The notes under the pieces were generated by a model. It was not told the DNA's origin and made no database searches. It saw only the letters and a list, made by a program, of their open reading frames with translations. Shown here one piece after another: positions 7,361 to 16,916 of a stretch of DNA of 64,000 nt. Each line of letters starts with the position of its first letter. Position 1 is the stretch's first letter. Source of the stretch: Alphaproteobacteria bacterium (GTDB lineage Bacteria; Pseudomonadota; Alphaproteobacteria; Micropepsales; Micropepsaceae). The position numbers and the translations under genes are program-made. The DNA is taken from the NCBI GenBank assembly GCA_021325375.1, contig JAJPHG010000002.1, forward strand, positions 62,001-126,000, given 5' to 3'.

Positions 7361-9255
7361 GTCCAGCCTCCCAGCTCGGCCGCGGTGAGCGGCTTCTCGA
7401 GCTTCGAATATTCGGCGCGCGTCGCGCGCAGCAGATGCGTCATGCGGATCGGCTCGCCCGTGCCGGCCGCGAGGAAAGCCGCGTGGGTGGCGATGTTGCG
7501 GATGATGCCGCCCGGGATGTTGAGGCGGCCGAGCCTGTCGAAATCGAGACCTTCGAGCGGCGCCGCGGCCGGGAAGACGCTGCGCCATATGCGCGTGCGC
7601 TGGGCCGCGTCCGGAAACGGAAAGGTCACGATGAAGCGGATGCGGCGCATGAACGCCTGGTCGATCGCCTGCTTCATGTTGGTGGTGAGGATCGCGAGCC
7701 CGCGATAGGCCTCCATGCGCTGCAGGAGGTAGCTCACCTCGAGATTGGCGTAGCGGTCGTGGCTGTCCTTGACCTCGGTGCGCTTGCCGAACAGCGCGTC
7801 GGCCTCGTCGAAGAGCAGGATCGCGCCGCTGTCGTCGGCGGCGTCGAAGATGCGCTTGAGGTTCTTCTCGGTCTCGCCGATGAACTTGCTCACGGTGCTG
7901 GCGAGATCGATCTGGTAGAGATCGAGATCGAGGCTCTTGGCCAGCACTTCCGCCGACATCGTCTTGCCGGTGCCGCTGGCGCCGGCGAACAGCGCGGTGA
8001 TGCCGAGCCCGCGCGAATACTTCTTCTCGAAGCCCCAGCGCCCGCGCACGACCGCGCGGCCGCGCAGATGGGCCGCGATCTGGCGCAGGATCTCGAGCTC
8101 CGCCTCGGGCAGGATCAGCCCATCCCAATCCGCCTTGGGCTCGACGCGTTGCGCGAGCTCCGTCATCGAGACGCGCGCCTGGTCGCGGCAGGCCTGCCAC
8201 AGGCTGCCCGGTCCACCGCCGTCCGCGCTGCGCAGCACCGCGCTCGCGACCTCGATGCCGCTCGCATCGAGCTCGAACTGCTCGGCAGCCGCGTCGATCT
8301 CGCCGCCAAGCCCGGCGGCGAGCGGGCCAAGATGCGCCTGCCACATCGCGCGCCTGTCGTCGGCCGACGGCCGCGGCACGTCGACCCTGACGCCGCCCAG
8401 CCCGGACAGCGGCTCGCTGTCGGCGACGTCGACGATGAGCGGGCCTTCGACCCGTTCGAGCAGCGATCCTGTCTGCCTGAGCTGTTCCGCGGGCAGATCG
8501 CCGAGCTCGACATAGAGCCCCGCGCCCGAAAGCCGCGTCTCCCGGTTCCACAGGCGCAGCACGATCTCGCGATCCGCCGCATTCGCGGGAACGGCGCCGG
8601 CCGAAAGCAGGCAGGCCGCAACACCGGCTTCGGCAAGTCCCGCGACGGCGGCGATCCTTCGATCGGCGGCGCCGCGCCCGGCGAGCCGCACGCGATGCGG
8701 CCTTGCGATCACGCGCGCTATCCTGGCCGCGGTCTGCGCGAGATAGAACGGCGTGTCGGACGGCTGCAGCCAGTGCACGATGCCGTCCAGGCGCTCGTCC
8801 GTGCACTCGACGCCGGTGAGGAAATGCAGGATGCGCTCGTCGATGCGAAGCGGGCTCATGGCCAACGTGTCGCCCGGCCCCACATCGAGAAGCCGCCAGT
8901 AGCGTAGCGGCTGCTGGCGGCTGAGCGCGCTCCAATGCGCATCGGGCAACGCCGCGAGCGCCAGCGCGAAGGTGGCATAGCCGCGCTTGGGATCGCCCTG
9001 CGCCGCGGCGCAGAGCTGCGCGAAGCGGCCGTCCAGCTCGACGCCCGCGCAGAGCAGAAGCGTGGCGCATTCGAAGCCCGAAAGCTCGAACCGCTCGCAC
9101 AGCGCGCCGAGGGCTGCGCATTCCGCGCGCTCCTCCGGCAGCGCCGCCGCGTCCTCTTCACGGCCGGCATATCTGAGCAGCGCCGCATGTACCGGCCTGA
9201 GCGCGGCGACGAGCCCCGTCTGGTTTGCTTCCTGCCATGTCCCGGGCGCGCGCAT
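7357..9255 (-). CDS. AAA+ ATPase of the injection system (Afp15/Pvc15-like)
   Basis: 632 residues. The C-terminal third is a classical AAA+ module: Walker A GASGTGKT near residue 425, Walker B ILLFDEADALFGKR, sensor-1 ILTTNMK and an arginine-rich box MRRIRFIV. The N-terminal 350 residues are an Ala/Leu-rich helical region without recognisable motifs. Such ATPases are hallmarks of eCIS gene clusters and are absent from R-type pyocins and most phages. They are thought to act during assembly or cargo handling. The ATG at 9255 follows the DUF4255-gene stop by two bases. The much longer open frame to 10593 antisense to nothing is a shadow of the upstream gene. Confidence 0.92.
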   Translation of the reverse strand: MRAPGTWQEANQTGLVAALRPVHAALLRYAGREEDAAALPEERAECAALGALCERFELSGFECATLLLCAGVELDGRFAQLCAAAQGDPKRGYATFALALAALPDAHWSALSRQQPLRYWRLLDVGPGDTLAMSPLRIDERILHFLTGVECTDERLDGIVHWLQPSDTPFYLAQTAARIARVIARPHRVRLAGRGAADRRIAAVAGLAEAGVAACLLSAGAVPANAADREIVLRLWNRETRLSGAGLYVELGDLPAEQLRQTGSLLERVEGPLIVDVADSEPLSGLGGVRVDVPRPSADDRRAMWQAHLGPLAAGLGGEIDAAAEQFELDASGIEVASAVLRSADGGGPGSLWQACRDQARVSMTELAQRVEPKADWDGLILPEAELEILRQIAAHLRGRAVVRGRWGFEKKYSRGLGITALFAGASGTGKTMSAEVLAKSLDLDLYQIDLASTVSKFIGETEKNLKRIFDAADDSGAILLFDEADALFGKRTEVKDSHDRYANLEVSYLLQRMEAYRGLAILTTNMKQAIDQAFMRRIRFIVTFPFPDAAQRTRIWRSVFPAAAPLEGLDFDRLGRLNIPGGIIRNIATHAAFLAAGTGEPIRMTHLLRATRAEYSKLEKPLTAAELGGWT

Positions 9256-9257
9256 GG

Positions 9258-10556
9258 TCAGCTCACCGTGACCTGCGGAAGGAGCTGACCATAGCTCGCC
9301 GGTTTTGTGGTGTCGGTGTTGACCGTGCGCAGCTGGCCGTTCGCATCCAGCACGGTGCGTGTCTGGGCCCCGTCGACGCGCACGCGCAGGGTCGAAGTTC
9401 CGGCTGCGAACCCGCTCGGGATCGTGACCGTGATCGTATCGGACGGATCCGGTGCATCGGGCGCGCGCGGATCGGCGTCGATGCCTTGGTCGCCGAAGAA
9501 CACCGTGACCGACTGATCGCGCCCGACCGGCGGCGACAGTTGCAGCGACAGGACATCGCCCGGCGTGATGGGGGCCGGCTGCGTGAGGAGCGTCGGCTGC
9601 AGCGTGAAGGTCGCCGGGTTGGATTGGAACCCCGGACGCGAAACGGCCGGCGCGCCGAACTCGACGTCGCGCGAGACCTGTACAAGGCGCCTGCCCGCGA
9701 GCAGCGTCGCCGGGAGCGCCAGCTTGACGGCGGCACCCTGCACGACATCCGGGACCAAGCCCGCGCCGCCGTCGAACACGAGCTTGGTCGCGCTCGGATC
9801 GTCGCCGAGGAAATTGCGCCCCAGCACCACGAGCGTCTCGCCGGCCGCGAGCGCCGGGGTCGGGATGCTGTCGATGACCGGGGCCGCGAACGTCTCGACC
9901 TGGATGTTGCGCGTCTGCACGGGAAGCGCGGAACGCGTCGGCTGCTTGCTCTGGATCAGCACCACGGAGGCCTGATACGCCGCCGTGGTGCGATAGCGCG
10001 CCTGGAACGCCGTCCACAGCTTCGACAGATCGTCCATCGTGAGCACTTCGGGCGTGATGCGCACCAGCTCGATCTGTTCCGGCAGCGTCGTCGTGGCGAT
10101 CGCCTTGATCTCGCTCGACACGGGATTGCCGCCGCCGGGATTGGCGAGGTCGTTGAGCTTGGCCTGCATCAAGGTGCGGGTGAGGATCGGCGTCTCGTGC
10201 AGGACCTGCATCGCCCAGCCGAGCAGGATCTCGGAATCGAACTCGCCCGGACCGTAGGTCGTGAGGAAGTAGTGCAGGTTCAGCGGCAGCGGCGCGTTGC
10301 GCACGCGCTGGCCGCTGCTGTCGTACCAGGGCAGCTCGTTGTTGCGCCAAGCCGGATTGGTGTTGACGTGATAGAGGAAGAGATTGATCTGCGGCACTTC
10401 GTTGGAGCCGGTGGCGGACAGGATGCGGTCGGGCGGGAGCGCGGTGACGACCGGCGGCGCACCGAGCGCCGTCGACAGATCGGTCCCCGAAAGCGCGTCG
10501 TCGAGGATCGATTTGAGCACGGCGCTGACGCCGGCGACGGCGAGGAAATCGCTCAC
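9258..10556 (-). CDS. DUF4255/Pvc16-type protein (tail terminator), with C-terminal Ig/IPT-like region
   Basis: 432 residues. The N-terminal 190 residues match the Pvc16/Afp16 type: VPQINLFLYHVNTNPAWRNN, then NLHYFLTTYG and PEVLTMDDLSKLWTAFQA. These proteins cap the tube and sheath in eCIS. The remaining 240 residues are beta-rich (for example LAAGETLVVLGRNFLGDD) and look like two or three IPT/Ig-type domains, which makes the protein longer than the minimal terminator of about 290 residues. The start is a GTG at 10556, overlapping the preceding stop as GTGA. Confidence 0.88.
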   Translation of the reverse strand: MSDFLAVAGVSAVLKSILDDALSGTDLSTALGAPPVVTALPPDRILSATGSNEVPQINLFLYHVNTNPAWRNNELPWYDSSGQRVRNAPLPLNLHYFLTTYGPGEFDSEILLGWAMQVLHETPILTRTLMQAKLNDLANPGGGNPVSSEIKAIATTTLPEQIELVRITPEVLTMDDLSKLWTAFQARYRTTAAYQASVVLIQSKQPTRSALPVQTRNIQVETFAAPVIDSIPTPALAAGETLVVLGRNFLGDDPSATKLVFDGGAGLVPDVVQGAAVKLALPATLLAGRRLVQVSRDVEFGAPAVSRPGFQSNPATFTLQPTLLTQPAPITPGDVLSLQLSPPVGRDQSVTVFFGDQGIDADPRAPDAPDPSDTITVTIPSGFAAGTSTLRVRVDGAQTRTVLDANGQLRTVNTDTTKPASYGQLLPQVTVS

Positions 10557-11710
10557 GGCGCGCGCCGCCCGCGGCGCTTGAGATAGTCCTCAAGCGACAG
10601 CTTCGGCTGCTGTGGTGCCGCCGCGCGCGGCCGCGGAGGTTGGGGGGCCTGCGCCGCCTGGACGTCGACGCGCCCGATGGTCACGTGGATCGCGGGCGGC
10701 GATGGCGCCTGCGGCGTCTGCGCCATGCCGCGCCGGTCGCCATCGCCGCCGCGCAGGACGGCCATGGCAGCGGTGGAGATCGTTTCGCGCACGATCATCC
10801 GCTCCTGCTGCCGCTCGATCGCATGCTCCGGCGACCGCTCGCGCGGGATTGTCCGCTCGTGCGCACGCACCGAATCCGGCTCAGCGGAATTGCGCGCCGG
10901 CACCTCCGGCACTTCCTGATCGTTGCGTGCGTCGAAGACATCGCGGCCGTCCGGCGAGAATGCCGCGGCGGCGGGCGCCGACGCCGATCGCGGCAGCGCA
11001 TCCGAAGCAGGTCGCATGGACTCCTGCGCCGGAACATCGCGAGCGCGCGACGTCGAATGCGCGGATGAAGCCGGCCGCGTCACGGAAGCGTTTCCGCCCT
11101 CCCCGAACACCGGCCGTGAAGCTTGCGTTTCCAAATGCGACGCCGCATCCGCCGCGATGCCGGCGCTTTGGACGAAAGCCGGCACATCGGCGTGCGCGGC
11201 CGGCTCTTTGCGATGCGGGCCGCCGTCCGGCTCCGTGGCCTGCGCGGAGAACGCGCCGGCGGGCGAAGCGTGATCCCGGGCCGGGAACGGCGCGGATTGC
11301 GCCAAGGGCTCGACGGCAGGCAAAGCGCGATCCAAAGCCGGTGCGGATCGCACGACGGGATCGCCGGACCGCGAAGCACGATCCGGAATCGGCAACGGCG
11401 CGGATGGCGCGAGGATGTCATCAGACGCGGACGTGCCGCGCGAAGCTATCGGCGATGCGGGCGCCGAAGGAAGGCTCGTCGATGACTGTGCCGGCCGCGG
11501 CGGTTGCGCCAGAGGCCGGTCGATGCCCGGCGACGAACGTGACGCGGGCGGCGCCGCTCTCGATCGGGCGGACCTTGTGCTCTCGCGGATATCCTCCACG
11601 GGCGCCGCCGCATCGCTCGCGCCGCGGAATTGCGGCGCAAGCGGCATGGGGAACAGGCTCGACGGCCCGTCCCGCGCGCCCAGGAGAAGGCGGTCGAGCG
11701 CGCCGCTCAT
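10553..11710 (-). CDS. Disordered Ser/Pro/Ala-rich eCIS-locus protein with a short conserved-looking C-terminus
   Basis: 385 residues. After a short N-terminus (MSGALDRLLLGARDGPSS) about 270 residues are low-complexity, rich in Ser, Pro, Ala, Arg and Asp, with no signal peptide or membrane segment. An amphipathic stretch (ERQQERMIVRETISTAAMAV) and a beta-like ITVGR-type segment (IHVTIGRVDVQAAQAPQP) follow, and the end is KLSLEDYLKRRGRRAP. I do not recognise a family. The gene is locked between two structural genes by ATGA and GTGA overlaps, so it is co-translated with the particle. It may be a linker, scaffold or adaptor. Confidence 0.75.
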   Translation of the reverse strand: MSGALDRLLLGARDGPSSLFPMPLAPQFRGASDAAAPVEDIRESTRSARSRAAPPASRSSPGIDRPLAQPPRPAQSSTSLPSAPASPIASRGTSASDDILAPSAPLPIPDRASRSGDPVVRSAPALDRALPAVEPLAQSAPFPARDHASPAGAFSAQATEPDGGPHRKEPAAHADVPAFVQSAGIAADAASHLETQASRPVFGEGGNASVTRPASSAHSTSRARDVPAQESMRPASDALPRSASAPAAAAFSPDGRDVFDARNDQEVPEVPARNSAEPDSVRAHERTIPRERSPEHAIERQQERMIVRETISTAAMAVLRGGDGDRRGMAQTPQAPSPPAIHVTIGRVDVQAAQAPQPPRPRAAAPQQPKLSLEDYLKRRGRRAP

Positions 11711-12453
11711 TGCCAGATCCGATCGAGATAGGCTTGACGCCGCCGCGCGCTCATCGCCAGGATCTCGCTCTGCGGCCAGCCATAGGCCCAGGCGAGCTCG
11801 TGCACCTCGTCGATCAGGCGCCGCGCGGCTTGCGAGATCTCGAGCCAGAAGAACGCGCCCGCGTCGAAGAAATGCGCATGTTCCGCGCCGCAAGCCGCGC
11901 AGACGAAATCCAGGCGTATCTCGCTTTGCGACTGCAGCGTCTCGAGCCGCTCCGTCGCTTCGGCCAGCAGCTCGGCGGAGATCGCCTCGGCCGGCACACA
12001 CAGGCCTTCGCCGTCGCGGATCTCGACGAGACGTTCGAGCAGCAGGCGACGGCCGGCGGCGAGATCGCGCGTGCGCGCGGCGAGCACGAGGTCGCGCGAA
12101 TCCGCCGGCCGCAGATGGATTTCGTAGCCGCCGCAGGCCGAAGCCTGTGCGGGCGGCGGCGGATCTTGCGCGAGCGTGTGCCGCAGGGCCTCGGTCTCGA
12201 GCGCGAATTCGAGCCACTCCGCGCAACGCGGGCATTGCAGGCGGCCCTCGAGCTGCGGGCCGATGCTCGCGGCGCGAAGCTCGATCAGCAGCCGGTCGCG
12301 CGTGCGGATGTCGAGGATCTCGATCTCGTCGCGCGCCATGTCGGGGAAGCCGTGCTCGAGCAGCGACAGCGAGCGCTCGACCGGCGGCTTCGCGCCGCAG
12401 CGCTCCCACAGCTCCAGCAACCCCGAATCCGATAAAGGACGTACCGCGCTCAC
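11707..12453 (-). CDS. Baseplate/tube assembly chaperone-like protein (gp26/gpE-like) with zinc-binding cysteines
   Basis: 248 residues. Cysteine pairs LQCPRCAEW and FVCAACGAEH are consistent with a zinc ribbon. The C-terminus reads ELAWAYGWPQSEILAMSARR followed by RQAYLDRIW, the pattern (YGW...IL.L...RR..YL..I) seen in T4 gp26-like and P2 gpE-type tail assembly proteins and in eCIS equivalents. It starts at a GTG (12453) with GGGAGGA upstream, 39 bases after the tube gene. It probably assists baseplate or tube assembly; metal binding and exact role are inferred. Confidence 0.75.
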   Translation of the reverse strand: MSAVRPLSDSGLLELWERCGAKPPVERSLSLLEHGFPDMARDEIEILDIRTRDRLLIELRAASIGPQLEGRLQCPRCAEWLEFALETEALRHTLAQDPPPPAQASACGGYEIHLRPADSRDLVLAARTRDLAAGRRLLLERLVEIRDGEGLCVPAEAISAELLAEATERLETLQSQSEIRLDFVCAACGAEHAHFFDAGAFFWLEISQAARRLIDEVHELAWAYGWPQSEILAMSARRRQAYLDRIWQ

Positions 12454-12492
12454 CTTGCCGTCCTCCCAGCGCTCGTACGTCGTGCGGCGTGC

Positions 12493-13020
12493 CTATTGCA
12501 CCGTCAGCGAGGGCTCCGTCGGCTCGACGACCGAGAAGTCGCGCTCCCAGCCCTCGTTCTCGAGCTTGATGTGCTGGAGCGCGACGGCGTTGGCGTTGGC
12601 GTCGAGATCGGGCAGCGCCTGGTATTCCGAAACCCAGCAGCGGAACACGTGGTAAGAGATCGCAAGCTGGCCGGCCTCGTTGTAGAAGTCGATGATCACG
12701 TCGCGGCGGAAATCCGCGAGCGAAACCTCCGAGCCGAGACCCGTCTTGATATTCCAGACCTTGGCCGCCCAGATCTCGAAATCGGTGTCGTGGGTGACGC
12801 CGCGCTCGAGCGTGATGGCTTCGTATTCGGTGCGTCCCGGCGATTTGCGGCTGGTGCTGGGATCGCCGCCCTCGCGGTGCTTCACGACCTCGGTCGTGCG
12901 CTTGAGCATGCTCACCTTGCTGACGCCCGCGACGTAGCCGCTGCCCTGCGCGAACTTCACGCGGAACTTGAAGTTCTTGTAGGGATCGAAACGCTGGGCG
13001 TTCACAGTGAATTCGGCCAT
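12493..13020 (-). CDS. Inner tube protein (gp19/Hcp-like)
   Basis: 175 residues, of the T4 gp19 tail-tube type. Diagnostic pieces are FDPYKNFKFRVKFAQGSGYV at the N-terminus, VSKVSMLKRTTEVVKHREGG in the middle, and the ITLERGVTHDTDFEIWA core, followed by VIIDFYNEAGQLAISYHVFR. The protein stacks as hexameric rings inside the sheath. Only one tube gene is present, while Afp and PVC carry two or three paralogues. The ATG has GAGAGGG upstream and the sheath gene ends 37 bases before it. Confidence 0.94.
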   Translation of the reverse strand: MAEFTVNAQRFDPYKNFKFRVKFAQGSGYVAGVSKVSMLKRTTEVVKHREGGDPSTSRKSPGRTEYEAITLERGVTHDTDFEIWAAKVWNIKTGLGSEVSLADFRRDVIIDFYNEAGQLAISYHVFRCWVSEYQALPDLDANANAVALQHIKLENEGWERDFSVVEPTEPSLTVQ

Positions 13021-13057
13021 CTTGCCCTCTCGAAATTGAGTTTGCGCATGAGCGCGC

Positions 13058-15265
13058 TCAGGTCTGCAGCTGTCCCGCGAGCTGCTGAATCTGGATCACG
13101 ACGAACTCTGCCGGCTTCAGGGGCGCGAAGGCGACGAGGATGTTCACGCGCCCGTGGTCGATGTCGCTCTGCGTGGTCGTGGTGCTGTCGCATTTGACGA
13201 GGTAGGCGTCGTTCGGTGTCTGGCCCTGGAACGCGCCCTTGCGGAACAGGTCGTGCATGAAGCTGCCGACGTTGAGGCGAAGCTGCGCCCATAGCGGCTC
13301 GTCGTTGGGCTCGAACACCGCCCATTTGGTGCCGCGATAGAGGCTCTCCTCGATGTAGAGCGCGAGCCGGCGCACGGGGATGTATTTCCACTGGTCGCCC
13401 TCGGCATCGGTGCCGACCAGCGTGCGCGCGCCCCAAACGATGTTGCCGTAGACCGGGAACGAGCGGAAGCAGTTGACCGCCAGCGGATTGAGCACGCCGT
13501 TCTCGGCGTCGCTCATCTTGTAGACCAGGCTTTGCACGCCGGTGAGGATCGCCTCGGTGCCGGCCGGCGCCTTCCACACGCCGCGCGAGGCGTCGATGCG
13601 CGACCACAGCCCGGCAACGACGCCGCAGGGCGCGAAGGTGCGAAGCTGATAGTTGTTGTTCGCGTCGGCGGCCCGTATGCGCGGGAAATAGCAGGCGCCG
13701 TTCTTGTCGTGCACGCCGATCGTGGACGATTTCCAGTCGAGCGCCGCGGATGGATTCTTCACCGCGGGCGGCGGATCGAGCAGCAGCATCGCGCGCCGCT
13801 GGTCGCAATAGCCTATCGCGTTGCCGTAGATGACGACCGGATCGACGGTGGAATCCAGCGAGAACGGATCGCTGGGGTCGGCGCGCGTCGCGTCGGGGAT
13901 GCACAGGATGTTGAACAGGTCGACCTTGTCGAGCGCGTAGATGCCGGTGAACGACGCCTGATCGCCGATCAGCTCCGCCGTGCCGGGCAGCGAGCTTCCG
14001 TCGCCGCCCGCGGTCGAGCTCGTCTGGTGACCCCAGGGTGAACCACCGTGCCCGGTGCCGAGCGCATAGTGGGCAACGTTCGCGATCACGCCCGATCCCG
14101 TCAGGCCGAGGATCGCGGAAGCGTCGCCGAGCGAGGCGGTGGGGGTGACCGTACCGAACGAAATGACCGCGTCGATATTGCCCGGCAGATAGGCGTTGAT
14201 CCGCAAGCCCGTCCCCGAAGGGGTGCATTGCACGTAAGCCCCCGGCCAGGCCACGCCGAGCGTGGTGTTGATCACCTGCTGGACCTGCGTGGCGATGCCC
14301 ATGACCGATTGCGGCACCGGCGCACCGCCGGCGAATATCTTGATCGTGAGCGGCAATGGCGGCGGCTGAGCGGGAAACGGGGCCGACGTCTCCAGGATCA
14401 GCGAATAGTCCTTGTCCGCGGTCGCGCCGACGACCGACAGCGTAGCGGCGGACACCACGGCGGGATTGCCCGTCAGCGTCAACTGCGTGTTGTTGGCGAC
14501 GGAAGCGACTTGGTAGAGCGCCGGGGCGCTGCCCAGGGTCACATATTGATTTGGCTGCACCTTGGACGTGAAGGTCGTGCCGACCCCGGTCACGATGTTC
14601 GAACCGCTGCTCGTCGACACCGTGCCGGGAATGGCAGGGGCGGGAGCCATCCCGGCCGCTATCGTGCCGAGCACGTCGGCAGTGCCCGTGATGCCCGTCG
14701 GCACGGGGGCTCCGCTCACCGGCCCCGTCACCACCACGTTCACGAGCTCCGAGCCGGTGTCCGCGTCGTTCACGACCGTCACGACGTAGTTCTTCCTCGC
14801 CGTATCCAGCGTGACCTTCGGGAACTTCTCGATCGTGCCGTCGACGAGATTGGTGATCGTGAGATTGAACGCCAGGGCGTCCGACGCATCGACGCCGGCG
14901 GTGTCGGTATCGATGATGATGTTGTTATCCGCCCAGGAGCCGCTGCTGAGCGCGGTGAAAGTCATCCCGGCGAACTCCACTTTCGCGCCGCCGGCGCCGG
15001 CACGCGGCGTGCGCACGACATAGGCCTGCGCGCCGCCATTGCTGAAGAACTGTTGCACCGCATAGCTCAGCTCGCTGTCGGATTCGAGCGGGCCGTAGAG
15101 CCGTTCGTAATCGGCGAAGCTCAGGATCTGCTGGGCGCGGTTGTCGATCCCGCTGGCCGTATAGCCCACGAAGGCGGCGATGGATGTGGCCACGCCCGTG
15201 ATGGTGTGGACCGGGCTGGGAAGCTCTTCGATGTAAACCCCAGGATAAGTCGGCGTGACGGGCAT
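13058..15265 (-). CDS. Contractile tail sheath protein with a large inserted region
   Basis: 735 residues, far longer than the 350-450 of typical eCIS sheaths. The N-terminus [20 protein letters not shown] and the segment [11 protein letters not shown] are classic sheath starts. The C-terminal 300 residues have [20 protein letters not shown], then [20 protein letters not shown] and a final [16 protein letters not shown], the conserved contractile core. About 290 residues (roughly 125-415) are inserted between, beta-rich and Gly/Ser/Thr-rich. GAGGAGG precedes the ATG, and this is the first gene of the operon. Only one sheath gene is seen. Confidence 0.95.
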   Translation of the reverse strand: MPVTPTYPGVYIEELPSPVHTITGVATSIAAFVGYTASGIDNRAQQILSFADYERLYGPLESDSELSYAVQQFFSNGGAQAYVVRTPRAGAGGAKVEFAGMTFTALSSGSWADNNIIIDTDTAGVDASDALAFNLTITNLVDGTIEKFPKVTLDTARKNYVVTVVNDADTGSELVNVVVTGPVSGAPVPTGITGTADVLGTIAAGMAPAPAIPGTVSTSSGSNIVTGVGTTFTSKVQPNQYVTLGSAPALYQVASVANNTQLTLTGNPAVVSAATLSVVGATADKDYSLILETSAPFPAQPPPLPLTIKIFAGGAPVPQSVMGIATQVQQVINTTLGVAWPGAYVQCTPSGTGLRINAYLPGNIDAVISFGTVTPTASLGDASAILGLTGSGVIANVAHYALGTGHGGSPWGHQTSSTAGGDGSSLPGTAELIGDQASFTGIYALDKVDLFNILCIPDATRADPSDPFSLDSTVDPVVIYGNAIGYCDQRRAMLLLDPPPAVKNPSAALDWKSSTIGVHDKNGACYFPRIRAADANNNYQLRTFAPCGVVAGLWSRIDASRGVWKAPAGTEAILTGVQSLVYKMSDAENGVLNPLAVNCFRSFPVYGNIVWGARTLVGTDAEGDQWKYIPVRRLALYIEESLYRGTKWAVFEPNDEPLWAQLRLNVGSFMHDLFRKGAFQGQTPNDAYLVKCDSTTTTQSDIDHGRVNILVAFAPLKPAEFVVIQIQQLAGQLQT

Positions 15266-15623
15266 GCGACCTCCTCGCTCGGCCGCAGCGTTGAAGCGCC
15301 GGAGCCAAGATCAATTTTTTTCAATCGACGGATTATGGAACGCCAACCCCAACGACAGTTCTTGGAGAAATATGAAACTGCATTTCCGAAAGAGTCAACT
15401 AGGAATGGAAGCAATCATGGAACAATTTAAAATCAACTTGATGCGAAGAAGCGTCGACATTTCGACGACGTGCGCGAACGTCTTCGCCTGTGTTGATCGA
15501 CGCAGTGCAGCGTGCCGCGAATGGCGGCTCTCCATTCGGCTTTATTCTCGCGCGCTGCGCGTTCATTGCATCGCACCATGCACAGCGCCCATACTGCCGC
15601 CGCAATCACAGCCGGATTCCCTC
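15266..15623. other. Divergent intergenic region between sheath and PLP-enzyme genes
   Basis: This 358-base stretch separates the minus-strand eCIS operon from the plus-strand PLP gene. Its left two thirds are clearly lower in GC than the surroundings, with T-rich and A-rich runs (for example the run of seven T near 15315). It contains the candidate eCIS promoter and a small dyad gtcgacatttcgac near 15453. Open frames crossing it are only N-terminal extensions of the PLP gene and look non-coding. No gene is supported. Confidence 0.6.
15369..15398 (-). promoter_or_regulatory. Candidate sigma70-type promoter for the eCIS operon
   Basis: On the minus strand a TTGACT hexamer (15398-15393) is separated by about 18 bases from CATATT (15374-15369), in an unusually AT-rich stretch just over 100 bases upstream of the sheath ATG. 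A second AT-rich CATAAT at 15337-15332 lacks a matching -35. This is a pattern match by eye; alphaproteobacterial promoters are variable, so confidence is low. Confidence 0.3.
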
Positions 15624-16907
15624 ATGACCGCGCCGCGGCCCTCCAAGACGCATATCGGCAATCACGCGCTCAAGCCCGAGACCTTGATGCTTTCCTACGG
15701 CTACGACCCGTCGCTGTCGGAAGGCGCGGTGAAGCCGCCCGTCTTCCTGACCTCGACCTTCGTGTTCCGCTCGGCCGAAGAAGGACAGGACTTCTTCGAC
15801 TATGTGTCGGGGCGCAAGCGTCCGCCCGCGGGCGAAGGCGCGGGCCTCGTCTATTCGCGCTTCAACCATCCCAACAGCGAGATCGTGGAAGACCGCCTCG
15901 CGATCTATGAGGGCGCGGAGGCCTGCATCCTGTTCTCCTCCGGCATGTCGGCGATCGCGACCACAATCCTCGCCTATGCGCGGCCGGGCGACGTGATCGT
16001 GCATTCCCAGCCGCTCTATGGCGGCACCGAGACGCTGATGACCAAGACGCTGTCCGGCTTCGGCATCGACTCGATAGGCTTCGTCGACGGCATCGCGGAA
16101 GACGCGGTGCGCGCGGCGGTGCGCGAGGCGCATACCCGAGGCCGCATCTCGATCCTCCTGATCGAGACGCCGTCGAACCCGACCAACTCGCTCGTCGACA
16201 TCGCGCTGATGCGGCGCGTCGCGGACGAGATCGACGCGGTGCAGGCGCATCGACCGATCATCGTCTGCGACAACACGCTGCTCGGCCCCGTGTTCCAGCG
16301 CCCGCTGCAGCACGGCGCCGACGTGTCGGTCTATTCGCTGACCAAATATGTCGGCGGCCATTCCGACCTGATCGCCGGCGCGGCGCTGGGAAGCAAGAAG
16401 GTGGTCGAGCCGATCAAGGCGCTGCGCGGCGGCATCGGCACGCAGCTCGATCCGCACACCTGCTGGATGCTGGGCCGCAGTCTCGAGACCTTGGGCCTGC
16501 GCATGGAGCGCGCCAACGACAATGCGCGGCACGTCGCCGAATTCCTGCGCGACCATCCCAAGGTCTCGAAGGTGCACTATCTGCCGTTCCTCGACGCGGG
16601 CTCGCCCGCGCGCGCGGTGTTCGAACGCCAATCGACGGGCGCCGGCTCGACCTTCTCCTTCGACATCAAGGGCGGACAGAAGGAGGCGTTCGCGTTCCTG
16701 AACGCGCTTCAGATCTTCAAGCTCGCGGTCAGCCTGGGCGGCACGGAATCGCTCGCCAGCCACCCCGCCGCGATGACGCATTCGGGGATACTCCCGAATA
16801 TCCGCGCCAAGCTCGGCATCCTCGACACGACCATCCGCCTCTCCGTCGGCATCGAGCACGCCGACGACCTGATCGCGGATCTGGTGCAGGCGTTGGCGGG
16901 CGTTTGA
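15624..16907 (+). CDS. Cystathionine gamma-synthase family PLP enzyme
   Basis: 427 residues of the Cys/Met-metabolism PLP family (fold type I). The phosphate-binding [14 protein letters not shown], the aspartate in [20 protein letters not shown] and the lysine in [18 protein letters not shown], which would form the Schiff base, are all present. The N-terminus is longer than in E. coli MetB. Substrate could be O-acyl-homoserine with cysteine, or methionine/cystathionine as in lyases; sequence alone does not decide. The ATG at 15624 begins the recognisable protein; the upstream in-frame extension crosses the AT-rich intergenic region and is rejected. Confidence 0.9.
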   Translation: MTAPRPSKTHIGNHALKPETLMLSYGYDPSLSEGAVKPPVFLTSTFVFRSAEEGQDFFDYVSGRKRPPAGEGAGLVYSRFNHPNSEIVEDRLAIYEGAEACILFSSGMSAIATTILAYARPGDVIVHSQPLYGGTETLMTKTLSGFGIDSIGFVDGIAEDAVRAAVREAHTRGRISILLIETPSNPTNSLVDIALMRRVADEIDAVQAHRPIIVCDNTLLGPVFQRPLQHGADVSVYSLTKYVGGHSDLIAGAALGSKKVVEPIKALRGGIGTQLDPHTCWMLGRSLETLGLRMERANDNARHVAEFLRDHPKVSKVHYLPFLDAGSPARAVFERQSTGAGSTFSFDIKGGQKEAFAFLNALQIFKLAVSLGGTESLASHPAAMTHSGILPNIRAKLGILDTTIRLSVGIEHADDLIADLVQALAGV

Positions 16908-16916
16908 AGGGTTGGT

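Noticed and set aside
1..15265. Interpretation as a prophage, R-type tailocin or T6SS
   Set aside because: No integrase, capsid, terminase, portal, holin or endolysin is seen and no TssJLM/ClpV. Presence of a Pvc15-like ATPase and Pvc16-type protein fits eCIS better.
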